A DNA stretch of 64,000 nt. Origin: Microbacterium esteraromaticum. GTDB lineage: Bacteria; Actinomycetota; Actinomycetes; Actinomycetales; Microbacteriaceae. A program made the translations under genes and the position numbers. Positions within the stretch are counted from its first letter, which is position 1, and each line of letters begins with the position of its first letter. A model generated the notes under the pieces. It was not told where the DNA came from. It did not search any database and saw only the letters and a list, made by a program, of their open reading frames with translations. This document shows, in pieces, positions 24,550-32,323 of this stretch. The DNA lies in assembly GCF_900163815.1 (NCBI RefSeq), contig NZ_FUKO01000019.1:248001-312000 (forward strand), given 5' to 3'.

Positions 24550-25353
24550 ATGTTATCCATCGGAGCCTTCGCGCAGATCGGGCAGGTGACCCACCGGATG
24601 CTGCGGCATTGGGACACCGCGGGTCTGCTCATTCCTGCTCACGTGGACGAGTTCAGCGGCTACCGCTCGTATGACCCATCGCAACTGGAGCGACTGCATC
24701 GGATCGTGGCGCTGCGTCAGCTCGGGTTCGGCCTCGAAGACGTCTCGTCGATCCTTGAGCAGGGAGTCGATGCTGATCGCATCGCCTCCCTGCTGCGTGT
24801 TCGACGCGCCGAGGTCGCACAGGAGCAACAGCTCGCCGCATCCAGACTCGTCGACGTGGAACGGCGGCTCCAGCTCATCGAAAGAGAGAATCACATGTCC
24901 CAGCTCGAGATCATCGAGAAGTCCCTGCCGGCTGTCCGCCTCGCGGCCCGTCGCACGGTCGTGGCGGATCAACCTGCCGTGGCAGCGGTCGTCGGGCCGG
25001 CCTTCGATGCCATAGCAGCGATCATCGGCGACGAGTCCGGCTCCCTGACGACGCCGATCGCGCAATACGAGATGATCGAAGACGGTCTGCAGATCGTCAT
25101 CGGCTACGCATATGGCGGGCCGCCGCGGGATAGCTTCGAGATCATCGAACTGCCTGCGGCCGAGGATGCCGTGTGCGGCATCCATCTCGGCTCCATGGAT
25201 CGAATCGGCGAAAGCTGGCAGGCTGTCCACAACGAGACTCTTGCCCGCGGACTGACACTCGACGGACCATGCCGGGAACTGTATGTGCGCGCCATCTCTG
25301 AAGATCAGTCCGACTGGGTGACCGAACTGCAGCAGCCAGTGAAGCGCGGCTGA
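24550..25353 (+). CDS. MerR-family regulator with GyrI-like effector domain
   Basis: 267 residues. The N-terminal winged helix (about 1-70; IGAFAQIGQVTHRMLRHWDTAGLL) is followed by a dimerisation helix (about 75-115) and a C-terminal SOUL/GyrI-like effector pocket (about 120-265). This layout is shared with BmrR/TipA-like multidrug or small-ligand sensors. It has no transport gene next to it, so the regulon is elsewhere or only itself. The ATG is supported by GGAG. Confidence 0.9.
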   Translation: MLSIGAFAQIGQVTHRMLRHWDTAGLLIPAHVDEFSGYRSYDPSQLERLHRIVALRQLGFGLEDVSSILEQGVDADRIASLLRVRRAEVAQEQQLAASRLVDVERRLQLIERENHMSQLEIIEKSLPAVRLAARRTVVADQPAVAAVVGPAFDAIAAIIGDESGSLTTPIAQYEMIEDGLQIVIGYAYGGPPRDSFEIIELPAAEDAVCGIHLGSMDRIGESWQAVHNETLARGLTLDGPCRELYVRAISEDQSDWVTELQQPVKRG

Positions 25354-25371
25354 CCGGTCTGTCGTCGACGA

Positions 25372-25406
25372 CGGATGCCGAGAGCCTGACCGGCCCTCGG
25401 CATCCG
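25372..25406. terminator. Bidirectional terminator between merR-like and the small membrane gene
   Basis: CGGATGCCGAG (25372-25382) / CTCGGCATCCG (25396-25406), perfect 11-bp stem, 13-nt loop. Confidence 0.7.
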
Positions 25407-25416
25407 TGTGCAGTCG

Positions 25417-25578
25417 CTAAAGCGCGCCCTGGTCCCGCTGACGTGCTTCTGTCGCGGCAGACCGGGGCCGCGGGTTACGTCGGAACAAGAAGAACAGCCC
25501 GACGCCGATGCCCGCAATTACCAGCAATACGAGCAGCGCCAGAAGGATGAAGACGCCGATGGTGAGCAGCGAGAACAT
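25417..25578 (-). CDS. 53-residue membrane peptide downstream of pepP
   Basis: A short gene, easy to miss. Starts ATG at 25578, one base after the pepP stop (25580-25582), and ends TAG at 25417. MFSLLTIGVFILLALLVLLV and more hydrophobic sequence form a single membrane helix of about 30 residues, then basic FRRNPRPR and a polar tail, so N-out/C-in is likely. No homolog recognised. The coupled position and the terminator after the stop argue that it is real. Confidence 0.65.
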   Translation of the reverse strand: MFSLLTIGVFILLALLVLLVIAGIGVGLFFLFRRNPRPRSAATEARQRDQGAL

Positions 25579-25579
25579 C

Positions 25580-26998
25580 TCAGCCCTGCAGACGCGCGAT
25601 CCACGCCTCGACCTCGTCTGCGGTGCGCGGGATGTCGGCCGACAGGTTCACGGCACCGTCTTCGGTCATCAGGATGTCGTCCTCGATGCGCACACCGATT
25701 CCGCGCAGCTCTTCAGGGACCGTCAGGTCGTCGATCTGGAAGTACAGGCCAGGCTCGATCGTGAAGACCATGCCGGCTTCGAGGACGCCGTCGTAGTACA
25801 TCTCGCGACGCGCCTGTGCGCAGTCATGCACGTCGATGCCGAGGTGGTGGCTCGTGCCGTGCACCATGTAGCGACGGTGCTGGCCACCGGCATCCGCGTC
25901 GAGAGCCTCTTCGGCGGTCACTGGCAGCACACCCCACTCGGCGGTGCGCCGCGCGATGACCTGCATGGCAGCCTCGTGCACGGCGCGGAACTTCACACCA
26001 GGCTTCGCGACGGCGAACGCCGCATCGGCGGCCTCGAGCACGGTCTCGTACACGCGGCGCTGCACTTCCGAGAATTTGCCGTTCACGGGCAGCGTGCGCG
26101 TGATGTCGGCGGTGTACAGGCTGTCGATCTCCGCACCGGCGTCGATCAGGATCAGGTCTCCGGGCACGACTGCGCCGTCGTTGCGGGTCCAGTGCAGGTA
26201 GCAGGCGTGGTGGCCGGATGCCGCAATGGTGTCGTAGCCCTCCCAGTGCCCATCGCTGCGGGCACGCTGGTGGAAGACACCCTCGACGATGCGCTCGCCG
26301 CGGGGGTGCGCGATCGCACGGTCGAAATCGCGGATGATGTCGTCGAATCCGGATGCAGTCACCGCCACCGCGGTGCGCATCTCCTCGACCTCGAACTCGT
26401 CCTTGACGAGGCGCAGCTCAGAGACGAAGCGGGTGAGCTCGTCGGACTCCTCGACGACGAGGTCGTCGTCGCCCGCGACGAACGTGTCGATGTGGGCCGT
26501 TGCGACATCGAGATCGGCGGCGACGCCGGCCAGCGAGGGTCGGGCGCCGATCCAGAATTCGCCGATCGTGGCATCCGAGTAGAACTCGCTCGTCGTGCGA
26601 TCCGCGCGCTCGCGGAAGTACAGGGTGACGACGTGCCGGTCGTCCTTCGGCTCGAAGACGAGTACCGAGTCGGGCTCTGACTCGTTGGCCCACCCGGTCA
26701 GGTGCACGAACGCCGAGTGCGGCCGGAACGGGTAATCGGTGTCGTTGCTGCGCTGCTTGAACGATCCCGACGGCACGACGATGCGCTTGCCGGGGAAAGC
26801 CTCGGAGACCTTGTCACGGCGAGCTGCCGCATAGGGTGCCTGTGCCCGCGGAGCGGGCATCGACTCGGGGCGCTCCGCCCAACCGGTCGAGATGGTGTCG
26901 AGGAACCCCTGCGGGAAGGGCTGCTTGCGGTTGCTCTTCTCTTCCGCGACAGTCGTGTCCGGGGTCTCGACGACGACGTCGTGCTCTGCGTTGCTCAT
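25580..26998 (-). CDS. pepP: Xaa-Pro aminopeptidase
   Basis: 472 residues, M24 family with an N-terminal AMP_N domain (about 60-200) and a creatinase-fold catalytic domain. Two-metal ligands are present: IDAGAEIDSLYTADITRT (both Asp), HHLGIDVHD (His), TIEPGLYF (Glu) and RIEDDILM (Glu). It removes N-terminal residues before proline in cytoplasmic peptide turnover. The ATG at 26998 has GAGGAT six bases upstream. Confidence 0.95.
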   Translation of the reverse strand: MSNAEHDVVVETPDTTVAEEKSNRKQPFPQGFLDTISTGWAERPESMPAPRAQAPYAAARRDKVSEAFPGKRIVVPSGSFKQRSNDTDYPFRPHSAFVHLTGWANESEPDSVLVFEPKDDRHVVTLYFRERADRTTSEFYSDATIGEFWIGARPSLAGVAADLDVATAHIDTFVAGDDDLVVEESDELTRFVSELRLVKDEFEVEEMRTAVAVTASGFDDIIRDFDRAIAHPRGERIVEGVFHQRARSDGHWEGYDTIAASGHHACYLHWTRNDGAVVPGDLILIDAGAEIDSLYTADITRTLPVNGKFSEVQRRVYETVLEAADAAFAVAKPGVKFRAVHEAAMQVIARRTAEWGVLPVTAEEALDADAGGQHRRYMVHGTSHHLGIDVHDCAQARREMYYDGVLEAGMVFTIEPGLYFQIDDLTVPEELRGIGVRIEDDILMTEDGAVNLSADIPRTADEVEAWIARLQG

Positions 26999-27130
26999 CT
27001 CTCTATCCTCTCATCGACGGGTGGTGCTGTGGCTGGGGCTCAAGAGCCCGAGCCGTGCTTCGCGGGTCGCACGTGGTCGCTTCGGCGTGGGCAGGGTCAG
27101 GAAGCTAGCGCAACCCGAGACGAGTCGCCG

Positions 27131-28156
27131 TCACGGGTGCGCCGGATCCAGCTGCGCGACGAGCGCACGGTGATCGCTGCCTCCGGCATCCTCGAGCACA
27201 ACGGAACCCGTCGCCGTCCAGTTCTGGCTCGCCATGATGTGGTCGATGGGCGCGCCCATCAGCCGCGGCAGATTCGCCGGCCATGTGCCAACCATGCCGT
27301 TGCCCGTGGTGCGGGCGGCATCCACGCAGCGGCCCATGTCGCCGCCTTCGCTGCCGAAGGAGGCCATGTGGTCGAGCGTCGCGTTGAAGTCGCCCGCGAG
27401 GATGAAATCTCCCGCAGGGCACTGGTCAGCGATCCACGCGAGATCGGAGTTCCATTTGGCGATGGCATCCTGGCGCGGTGCGACCGCATGCACGGCCACG
27501 ATCGTCGGCCCGGATCCGTCCACGGGCATCACGACGGCGCTGGGCACGGAGCCGGTGTTGCTCGATCCGTCGAGGGAAGAGTCGATCACGGAGTATTCGC
27601 CGAGCCGCGTCGAGACGAGGATGGTCGTCTGCCACGCCTGCGGGCCGTTGGGCACATCAGGTCGGATGTTCACGTGGTGCACCCACATCGGGCTTCCCGC
27701 CGCGCGCATCTTGATGGCGATCTGCTCGCCGACCTCTTCCGAGGTCTCGGGCAGTGTCACGACATCTATCTGCTGATCGGTGATCACCCCGGCGATCGTG
27801 TCAGCCGAGACCGCGGCTCCCTCGGTATTCCATGTCAGGACGCGGATGCTGGCATCCGCCTTCTGCGGCATGGTGTCAGCTCCGTAACCGCGCAGCATCC
27901 CGATCCCACCGACCGCGGCCGCGCCCAGCAGCGCGACGATGAGGATGGATGCCGCGAACCCGCGCATCCGCTTCGAGAACAGCAGCAGCGCAGCCAGCAC
28001 GGCGATCGCCAAGAACGCAGCCACCAGTATCAGACGCGCTGACACGATCTGAGCGATCGGGTAGGTCGTCTCCAGGCGGAAGAACTGCGGCCACACCAGT
28101 ACAGCCGTCGCAATCGCGAACAGCACTGTCACCAGAACCCCGACCAGACGCATCAT
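27131..28156 (-). CDS. Membrane-anchored endonuclease/exonuclease/phosphatase family protein
   Basis: 341 residues from ATG 28156. Three membrane segments (about 3-25, 40-62 and 68-90) precede an EEP domain exposed outside: RVLTWNTEG, VTLPETSEE, ILAGDFNATLDH and the terminal GGSDHRALVA, the Asp/Asn/His set of this metallophosphodiesterase fold. Substrate unknown (nucleic acid, phospholipid or sphingolipid). I take ATG 28156 rather than GTG 28162 because the predicted transcription start (about 28158) lies after the GTG. Confidence 0.88.
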   Translation of the reverse strand: MMRLVGVLVTVLFAIATAVLVWPQFFRLETTYPIAQIVSARLILVAAFLAIAVLAALLLFSKRMRGFAASILIVALLGAAAVGGIGMLRGYGADTMPQKADASIRVLTWNTEGAAVSADTIAGVITDQQIDVVTLPETSEEVGEQIAIKMRAAGSPMWVHHVNIRPDVPNGPQAWQTTILVSTRLGEYSVIDSSLDGSSNTGSVPSAVVMPVDGSGPTIVAVHAVAPRQDAIAKWNSDLAWIADQCPAGDFILAGDFNATLDHMASFGSEGGDMGRCVDAARTTGNGMVGTWPANLPRLMGAPIDHIMASQNWTATGSVVLEDAGGSDHRALVAQLDPAHP

Positions 28157-28164
28157 CGGCACAA

Positions 28165-28170
28165 AGCCTA
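28165..28170 (-). promoter_or_regulatory. -10 of the EEP gene
   Basis: TAGGCT on the minus strand, 8 nt before ATG 28156 and only 2 nt before GTG 28162. Confidence 0.5.
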
Positions 28171-28215
28171 AGCGAATCGGCTGTGACGCCCCTGAGGCGA
28201 TGCGACTGCGCGCGG

Positions 28216-28221
28216 TAGCCT
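28216..28221 (+). promoter_or_regulatory. Leaderless -10 of the PHP gene
   Basis: TAGCCT, 6 nt before ATG 28228. Confidence 0.6.
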
Positions 28222-28227
28222 CAGAAC

Positions 28228-29130
28228 ATGACCTCAGGCGCGCACTCCACCCCTTCCGGACGCTTCCGGGGGCCGAGCGATCTGCACCTGCACTCGAACC
28301 ACTCCGACGGCACCGACTCTCCGGCTGGCGTGATGCGCGCTGCCCACGCGCACGGCATCCGCACCGCCGCTCTCACCGACCATGACCGCACCACCGGCTG
28401 GGGCGAGGCAGCCGACGCCGCCGCAGCCCTGGACATGACGTTCCTGGGCGGGATGGAGCTCTCGGCCCGGCATGAGTGGCGCAGCGTGCACATGCTCGGC
28501 TACCTGTTCGATCCGCAGAACCCGCAGCTCGTCGCTGAGACCGAGCGCATTCGTGCGGATCGGCTCGGTCGCGCGGAGCGCATCGTGCGCAGCATCTCAC
28601 GCGACTACGACCTCAGGTGGGAAGACGTCTTGAAGGAGACCACGGCGGATGCCACGGTCGGCCGCCCGCACATCGCCGACGCTCTTGTCGCCCGGGGAAT
28701 CGTCCGTGACCGGACGGAGGCGTTCGCCGGAATCCTGCATCCGCGCGAGGGCTACTACGAACCGCATTACGCACCGGACCCGCTCACGGCTGTCCGGCTG
28801 ATCACCCAGGCCGGGGGAGTCGCGATCATCGCGCACCCCGTGACGTCGGGCCGGGATCGGATGCTGCCGCTCTCTTTCATCGAACGGCTGATCGCGGAGG
28901 GCCTCGCCGGATTCGAGGTCGATCACCGCGAGAACACCGAAGACGGCAAGCGGATGCTGCGCGAGATCGCCGCGCAGCACGATTTGATCATGACCGGTTC
29001 GAGCGACTACCACGGCACCGGAAAGCCGAACCGGCCGGGCGAGAACACGACGCCCGACGAAATGGTCGCCCGCATCGTCGAGCGTGCGACGGGTACGCCG
29101 CCGCGGTTCGCCGAGACCCGACGCGCATAG
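28228..29130 (+). CDS. PHP-domain phosphoesterase (RNase AM/YciV-like)
   Basis: 300 residues. The PHP motifs are DLHLHSNHSDGTDSP, LTDHDRTTGW, MELSARHEWRSVHMLGY, IAHPV and GSSDYHGTGKPN, the metal-binding His/Asp clusters of the polymerase and histidinol phosphatase fold. Close relatives are YciV/RNase AM, a 3',5'-nucleotide phosphatase that trims RNA 5' ends. Likely a housekeeping RNA or nucleotide enzyme. Confidence 0.9.
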   Translation: MTSGAHSTPSGRFRGPSDLHLHSNHSDGTDSPAGVMRAAHAHGIRTAALTDHDRTTGWGEAADAAAALDMTFLGGMELSARHEWRSVHMLGYLFDPQNPQLVAETERIRADRLGRAERIVRSISRDYDLRWEDVLKETTADATVGRPHIADALVARGIVRDRTEAFAGILHPREGYYEPHYAPDPLTAVRLITQAGGVAIIAHPVTSGRDRMLPLSFIERLIAEGLAGFEVDHRENTEDGKRMLREIAAQHDLIMTGSSDYHGTGKPNRPGENTTPDEMVARIVERATGTPPRFAETRRA

Positions 29131-29133
29131 GAC

Positions 29134-29185
29134 GCAGAAAGCTGCATCCGCCGCATCGATCGATGCCGCGGATGCAGCTTTCTGC
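29134..29185. terminator. Strong bidirectional terminator between PHP and DEAD-box genes
   Basis: GCAGAAAGCTGCATCCG (29134-29150) pairs with CGGATGCAGCTTTCTGC (29169-29185), a perfect 17-bp stem. The loop contains the 14-nt palindrome GCATCGATCGATGC (29153-29166), which extends it. Confidence 0.85.
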
Positions 29186-29209
29186 AGCGCTCAGAACAAG
29201 CGCGAGATC

Positions 29210-30730
29210 TCAGGCGCCCGCGGGAGCCGCGCCACCGGAACGACGGCGACGGCGACGGCGCTGCGGAGCAGACTTGCCATCGCGGTGTTCGTTCGTGGCA
29301 TCGCCATCGTGCGTGCCAGCGCCTTCTGCATCGCGGTCGGCGTCCGGGCCCGATCCGGATGCCGACTTCTGGGCGCCTTCGGCACCCTCAGCGAAGGTCG
29401 CGCCGACCTTGTCGCCCTCAGAGCCGCGACGGCGACGGCGACGACGGCGCGTGGTGCCTTCATCGGTGCCCTCAGCGGCGGCATCCGCTGCCTTCAGCGG
29501 CGCGCGCTGCTTGCGCTCGCCAGCAGGCTTCTCCGACTTCGGCGCGGTGACGAGCCGACCCTTCGTGCCCTCGGGGATGCCGAGCTCGGCGAACAGGTGC
29601 GGGCTCGACGAGTAGGTCTCGACGGGCTCGGGCTGGCCGAAATCAAGGGCACGGTTGATGAGGGCCCACTTGTGCAGGTCTTCCCAGTCGACGAAAGTGA
29701 CCGCGATGCCCGTCTTGCCGGCGCGGCCTGTGCGGCCGACACGGTGCAGATAGGTCTTGTCATCGTCGGGGATCGTGTGGTTGATGACGTGCGTGACATC
29801 ATCGACGTCGATACCGCGCGCCGCGACATCGGTGGCGACGAGCACATCGCGCTTGCCCGCCTTGAAGGCAGCCATCGAGCGCTCGCGCTGCTCCTGACCC
29901 ATGTCGCCGTGCACCCCGCCCACGTTGAACCCGCGGTCACCGAGCTCATCCACCAGACGCTGCGCCGCCCGCTTGGTGCGGGTGAAGATCACGGTCTTGC
30001 CGCGGCCCTCGGACTGCAGGATGCGGGCGATGATCTCGTCCTTATCGAGCGAGTGCGCCCGGTAGACGAGGTGCTTGATGTTCGCCTGCATCAGACCCTC
30101 GTCGGGGTCGTTGGCGCGGATGTGGATCGGGTTCGACATGAAGCGGCGCGCCAGGGCGACGATCGGTCCGGGCATGGTGGCCGAGAACAGCTGAGTGTGC
30201 CGTACCGCGGGCACCCGCTGGAAGATCTTCTCGATGTCGGCCAGGAAGCCGAGGTCGAGCATCTTGTCGGCCTCATCGAGGACGACTTCGACCGCACCGG
30301 AGAGGTCGAGCAGGCGCTGACCGGCGAGGTCGATGAGGCGACCGGGCGTGCCGACGACGATCTGCGCGCCGGCTTTCAGCTGGTCGATCTGGCCCTCGTA
30401 GGCCTTTCCGCCGTAGATGGCCACGACGCTCGTGGCGCGGTTGCTGGTGAGCAGGTCCATGTCTTCGTACACCTGCACGGCGAGTTCACGCGTCGGCACC
30501 ACGATCAGCGCCTTGACGCCGGGCTCGGGGTTCAGGCCGAGACGCTGGACGACGGGGATGCCGAAGCCGAAGGTCTTGCCTGTGCCCGTCTTGGCCTGGC
30601 CGATGATGTCCTGGCCAGGAAGGCCGAGGGGAATGGTCTGCTCCTGGATGGGGAACGCGTCGACGATGCCTTTGGCGGCGAGTGCGTCGACGATGTCCTG
30701 ATCGATATTCAGATCAGCGAATGAAGTCAC
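29210..30730 (-). CDS. DEAD-box RNA helicase, RhlE-like
   Basis: 506 residues from GTG 30730, where the family sequence begins (TSFADLNIDQDIVDAL). Q motif, Walker A AKTGTGKT, PTRELA, DEAD (VLDEADKM), SAT (LFSATMPG) and HRVGRTGR are all present. The C-terminal tail is low-complexity, with two poly-Arg blocks and acidic Asp/Glu/Gly between them, typical of RNA-annealing helicases. The gene order (helicase, ferritin-like, DUF3107) follows Rv3211 rhlE as I recall it. No clear ribosome site before the GTG. Confidence 0.94.
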   Translation of the reverse strand: MTSFADLNIDQDIVDALAAKGIVDAFPIQEQTIPLGLPGQDIIGQAKTGTGKTFGFGIPVVQRLGLNPEPGVKALIVVPTRELAVQVYEDMDLLTSNRATSVVAIYGGKAYEGQIDQLKAGAQIVVGTPGRLIDLAGQRLLDLSGAVEVVLDEADKMLDLGFLADIEKIFQRVPAVRHTQLFSATMPGPIVALARRFMSNPIHIRANDPDEGLMQANIKHLVYRAHSLDKDEIIARILQSEGRGKTVIFTRTKRAAQRLVDELGDRGFNVGGVHGDMGQEQRERSMAAFKAGKRDVLVATDVAARGIDVDDVTHVINHTIPDDDKTYLHRVGRTGRAGKTGIAVTFVDWEDLHKWALINRALDFGQPEPVETYSSSPHLFAELGIPEGTKGRLVTAPKSEKPAGERKQRAPLKAADAAAEGTDEGTTRRRRRRRRGSEGDKVGATFAEGAEGAQKSASGSGPDADRDAEGAGTHDGDATNEHRDGKSAPQRRRRRRRSGGAAPAGA

Positions 30731-30847
30731 AGTATGTTTGCCTGTCCGGCGCGTGCGCGGCGGTGAGCCATGCGAGCGGCGCCTCGTAACGGATCCACGC
30801 CGTCTCACTGCTGCCACAGGCGCGGGGCCCTGCTCCAATGGCAGGAC
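30731..30847 (-). promoter_or_regulatory. Long 5' leader of the second DEAD-box helicase gene
   Basis: About 117 nt from a start predicted by TAGGCT to GTG 30730. High G+C, no conserved ORF; the final bases are CATACT-GTG with no Shine-Dalgarno site. Confidence 0.4.
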
Positions 30848-30853
30848 GGGACT

Positions 30854-30859
30854 AGCCTA
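30854..30859 (-). promoter_or_regulatory. -10 of the second DEAD-box helicase gene
   Basis: TAGGCT on the minus strand. Confidence 0.45.
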
Positions 30860-30897
30860 CCGGAGCGGCGCGATCCGGCACAGAGCGCAGCGCCGAG

Positions 30898-30903
30898 TAG
30901 TCT
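30898..30903 (+). promoter_or_regulatory. Leaderless -10 of the ferritin-like gene
   Basis: TAGTCT, 6 nt before GTG 30910. Confidence 0.6.
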
Positions 30904-30909
30904 GGGCGG

Positions 30910-31620
30910 GTGGTCAACTGGTTCTGGAAGCGCAAGCCGCAGCGGCGCAGCCTCGCGCTGCGCAGCAGAGGCGACAGCGGCGACACGACACGCGTCGATT
31001 TCGCCGAGCTCGCCCCCGAGCTGCACCGATTTCTCGGGCAGGCCGCCTATCTGCAGCTCGGCTACTTCGAGACGCTGACCCGCGGCATCCGCGGAACGCT
31101 CGAGCTCTCGCGGAAGGAGGCGCTGTCACGCGCCGCCGGGGCGGCCCTCGACAAGCACCGCGGCATCGTCGCCGTCATCACCGAGCACGGTGACGACCCC
31201 ACCGAGGTGATGCTGCCGTTCCGCGAGAACCTCGATGCCTTCCGTCGCAAGACGATCGGTGCACGCCCCGAGGAGACCCTGCTGGCCGTCTACCTGACCG
31301 CTGGGATGCTGGACGATTTCTACCTGGCGCTCGCATCGAGCTATGGCGAGATCGGCGAACGGGTGGCTGCGATCCTCCGCGAGGGTGACGGCGGCAGCGA
31401 GATCGTCTCGATCATCCAGGAGACGATCGAGAGCGACAACGAGTGGCGGTCGCTGCTGTCGATGTGGGGCCGTCGCCTGGTCGGCGACACGCTGCTGGTC
31501 TGCCGGGGTGCACTGCGTCCGGAGCGGCTCGACGCCGATGAGACTCGCATCGAGCCGGTCTACACCGAGCTGATGGGCGCGCACGCACGCCGCATGGACG
31601 CGATGGGGCTGGCTTCGTAG
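30910..31620 (+). CDS. Ferritin-like fold protein
   Basis: 236 residues, mostly helical. NCBI-style annotation for this group is ferritin-like fold-containing protein, distantly related to tRNA hydroxylases (MiaE-like). Glu residues on helices (QLGYFETLTR, LELSRKEALSRAAG, LDKHRGIVAVITEHG) could hold a di-iron centre, but I cannot assign ligands with certainty. Matches the position of Rv3210c next to rhlE. Function unknown. Confidence 0.78.
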   Translation: MVNWFWKRKPQRRSLALRSRGDSGDTTRVDFAELAPELHRFLGQAAYLQLGYFETLTRGIRGTLELSRKEALSRAAGAALDKHRGIVAVITEHGDDPTEVMLPFRENLDAFRRKTIGARPEETLLAVYLTAGMLDDFYLALASSYGEIGERVAAILREGDGGSEIVSIIQETIESDNEWRSLLSMWGRRLVGDTLLVCRGALRPERLDADETRIEPVYTELMGAHARRMDAMGLAS

Positions 31621-31651
31621 CATCCGCCCCGGCGCGGTCAGCGGGTTGCTG

Positions 31652-31939
31652 TCAGATGCCGAGTGCCTGTTTGGCCGCGGTGTCGTGGTGAATGCGCTGC
31701 GCGCTGATCGTGGCGGTGAAGATCGCCGAGACGACGAGCGCGCCGCCGATGCTGGCGACCCACAGCCACACGTTTCCCTCGCCCACGCCCGACCACTGCA
31801 TGATCGTGTAGACCGCGGCCGCGACGGCCGTGGCGATCGCAGGGGTGACGGCGACGCCACGCAGCTCCCGGTGCGGCATCAGGTAGTGCAGTCCAACTCC
31901 GAGTGCGCAGGCCGAGATCAGCGCGAGCAGAATGTACAT
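31652..31939 (-). CDS. Small membrane protein downstream of DUF3107
   Basis: 95 residues with three membrane segments (about 2-20, 32-48 and 60-79). No known domain recognised. ATG 31939 is one base after the DUF3107 stop, so it is translationally coupled. A longer frame upstream would run over DUF3107 and is not coding. Confidence 0.75.
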   Translation of the reverse strand: MYILLALISACALGVGLHYLMPHRELRGVAVTPAIATAVAAAVYTIMQWSGVGEGNVWLWVASIGGALVVSAIFTATISAQRIHHDTAAKQALGI

Positions 31940-31940
31940 G

Positions 31941-32165
31941 TCAGGCGACGAAGCCGACCCGGCGTGATTCCTCGCTGCCAAGCTCGACGTACGCGAGGTT
32001 CGCGGTGGGGACGATGAATGATCCGCCCTTGGTGTCGGCGAAGGTGACGTGGGTCGCATTCTGCTCAAGAGCAGAGGTGACCTCGGCGCGCACCTCGTCG
32101 GCGCTGTTTGCGGTGTCGAAGCTCAGCTCACGGCCAGTGTTGACGATGCCAATGCGGATTTCCAC
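31941..32165 (-). CDS. DUF3107 protein
   Basis: 74 residues: IRIGIVNTGRELSFDTANSADEV, then a run of alternating strands and TANLAYVELGSEE. DUF3107 is the family of Mycobacterium TB9.4 (Rv3208A), short and conserved across Actinobacteria, function unknown. GTG start with GAGGAG a few bases upstream. The same neighbours (rhlE and ferritin-like upstream, adnAB downstream) occur in mycobacteria. Confidence 0.9.
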   Translation of the reverse strand: MEIRIGIVNTGRELSFDTANSADEVRAEVTSALEQNATHVTFADTKGGSFIVPTANLAYVELGSEESRRVGFVA

Positions 32166-32310
32166 GCGATCTCCTCAGTTCTGCGAACATCGGCAACTCT
32201 ACCTGCTGACCTCGCCACCGAGCCGGACGCCCGGGCCGATTTCGCCCTGGGCGCACAGTTACCCGACAGGAGCGCGGTGGAAGGGCGACCGCGATGTCGG
32301 AGTGCGCCGC

Positions 32311-32316
32311 TAGCGT
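32311..32316 (+). promoter_or_regulatory. Leaderless -10 of adnA
   Basis: TAGCGT, 7 nt before ATG 32324. This favours 32324 over the in-frame ATG at 32294. Confidence 0.55.
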
Positions 32317-32323
32317 GGAGGGC

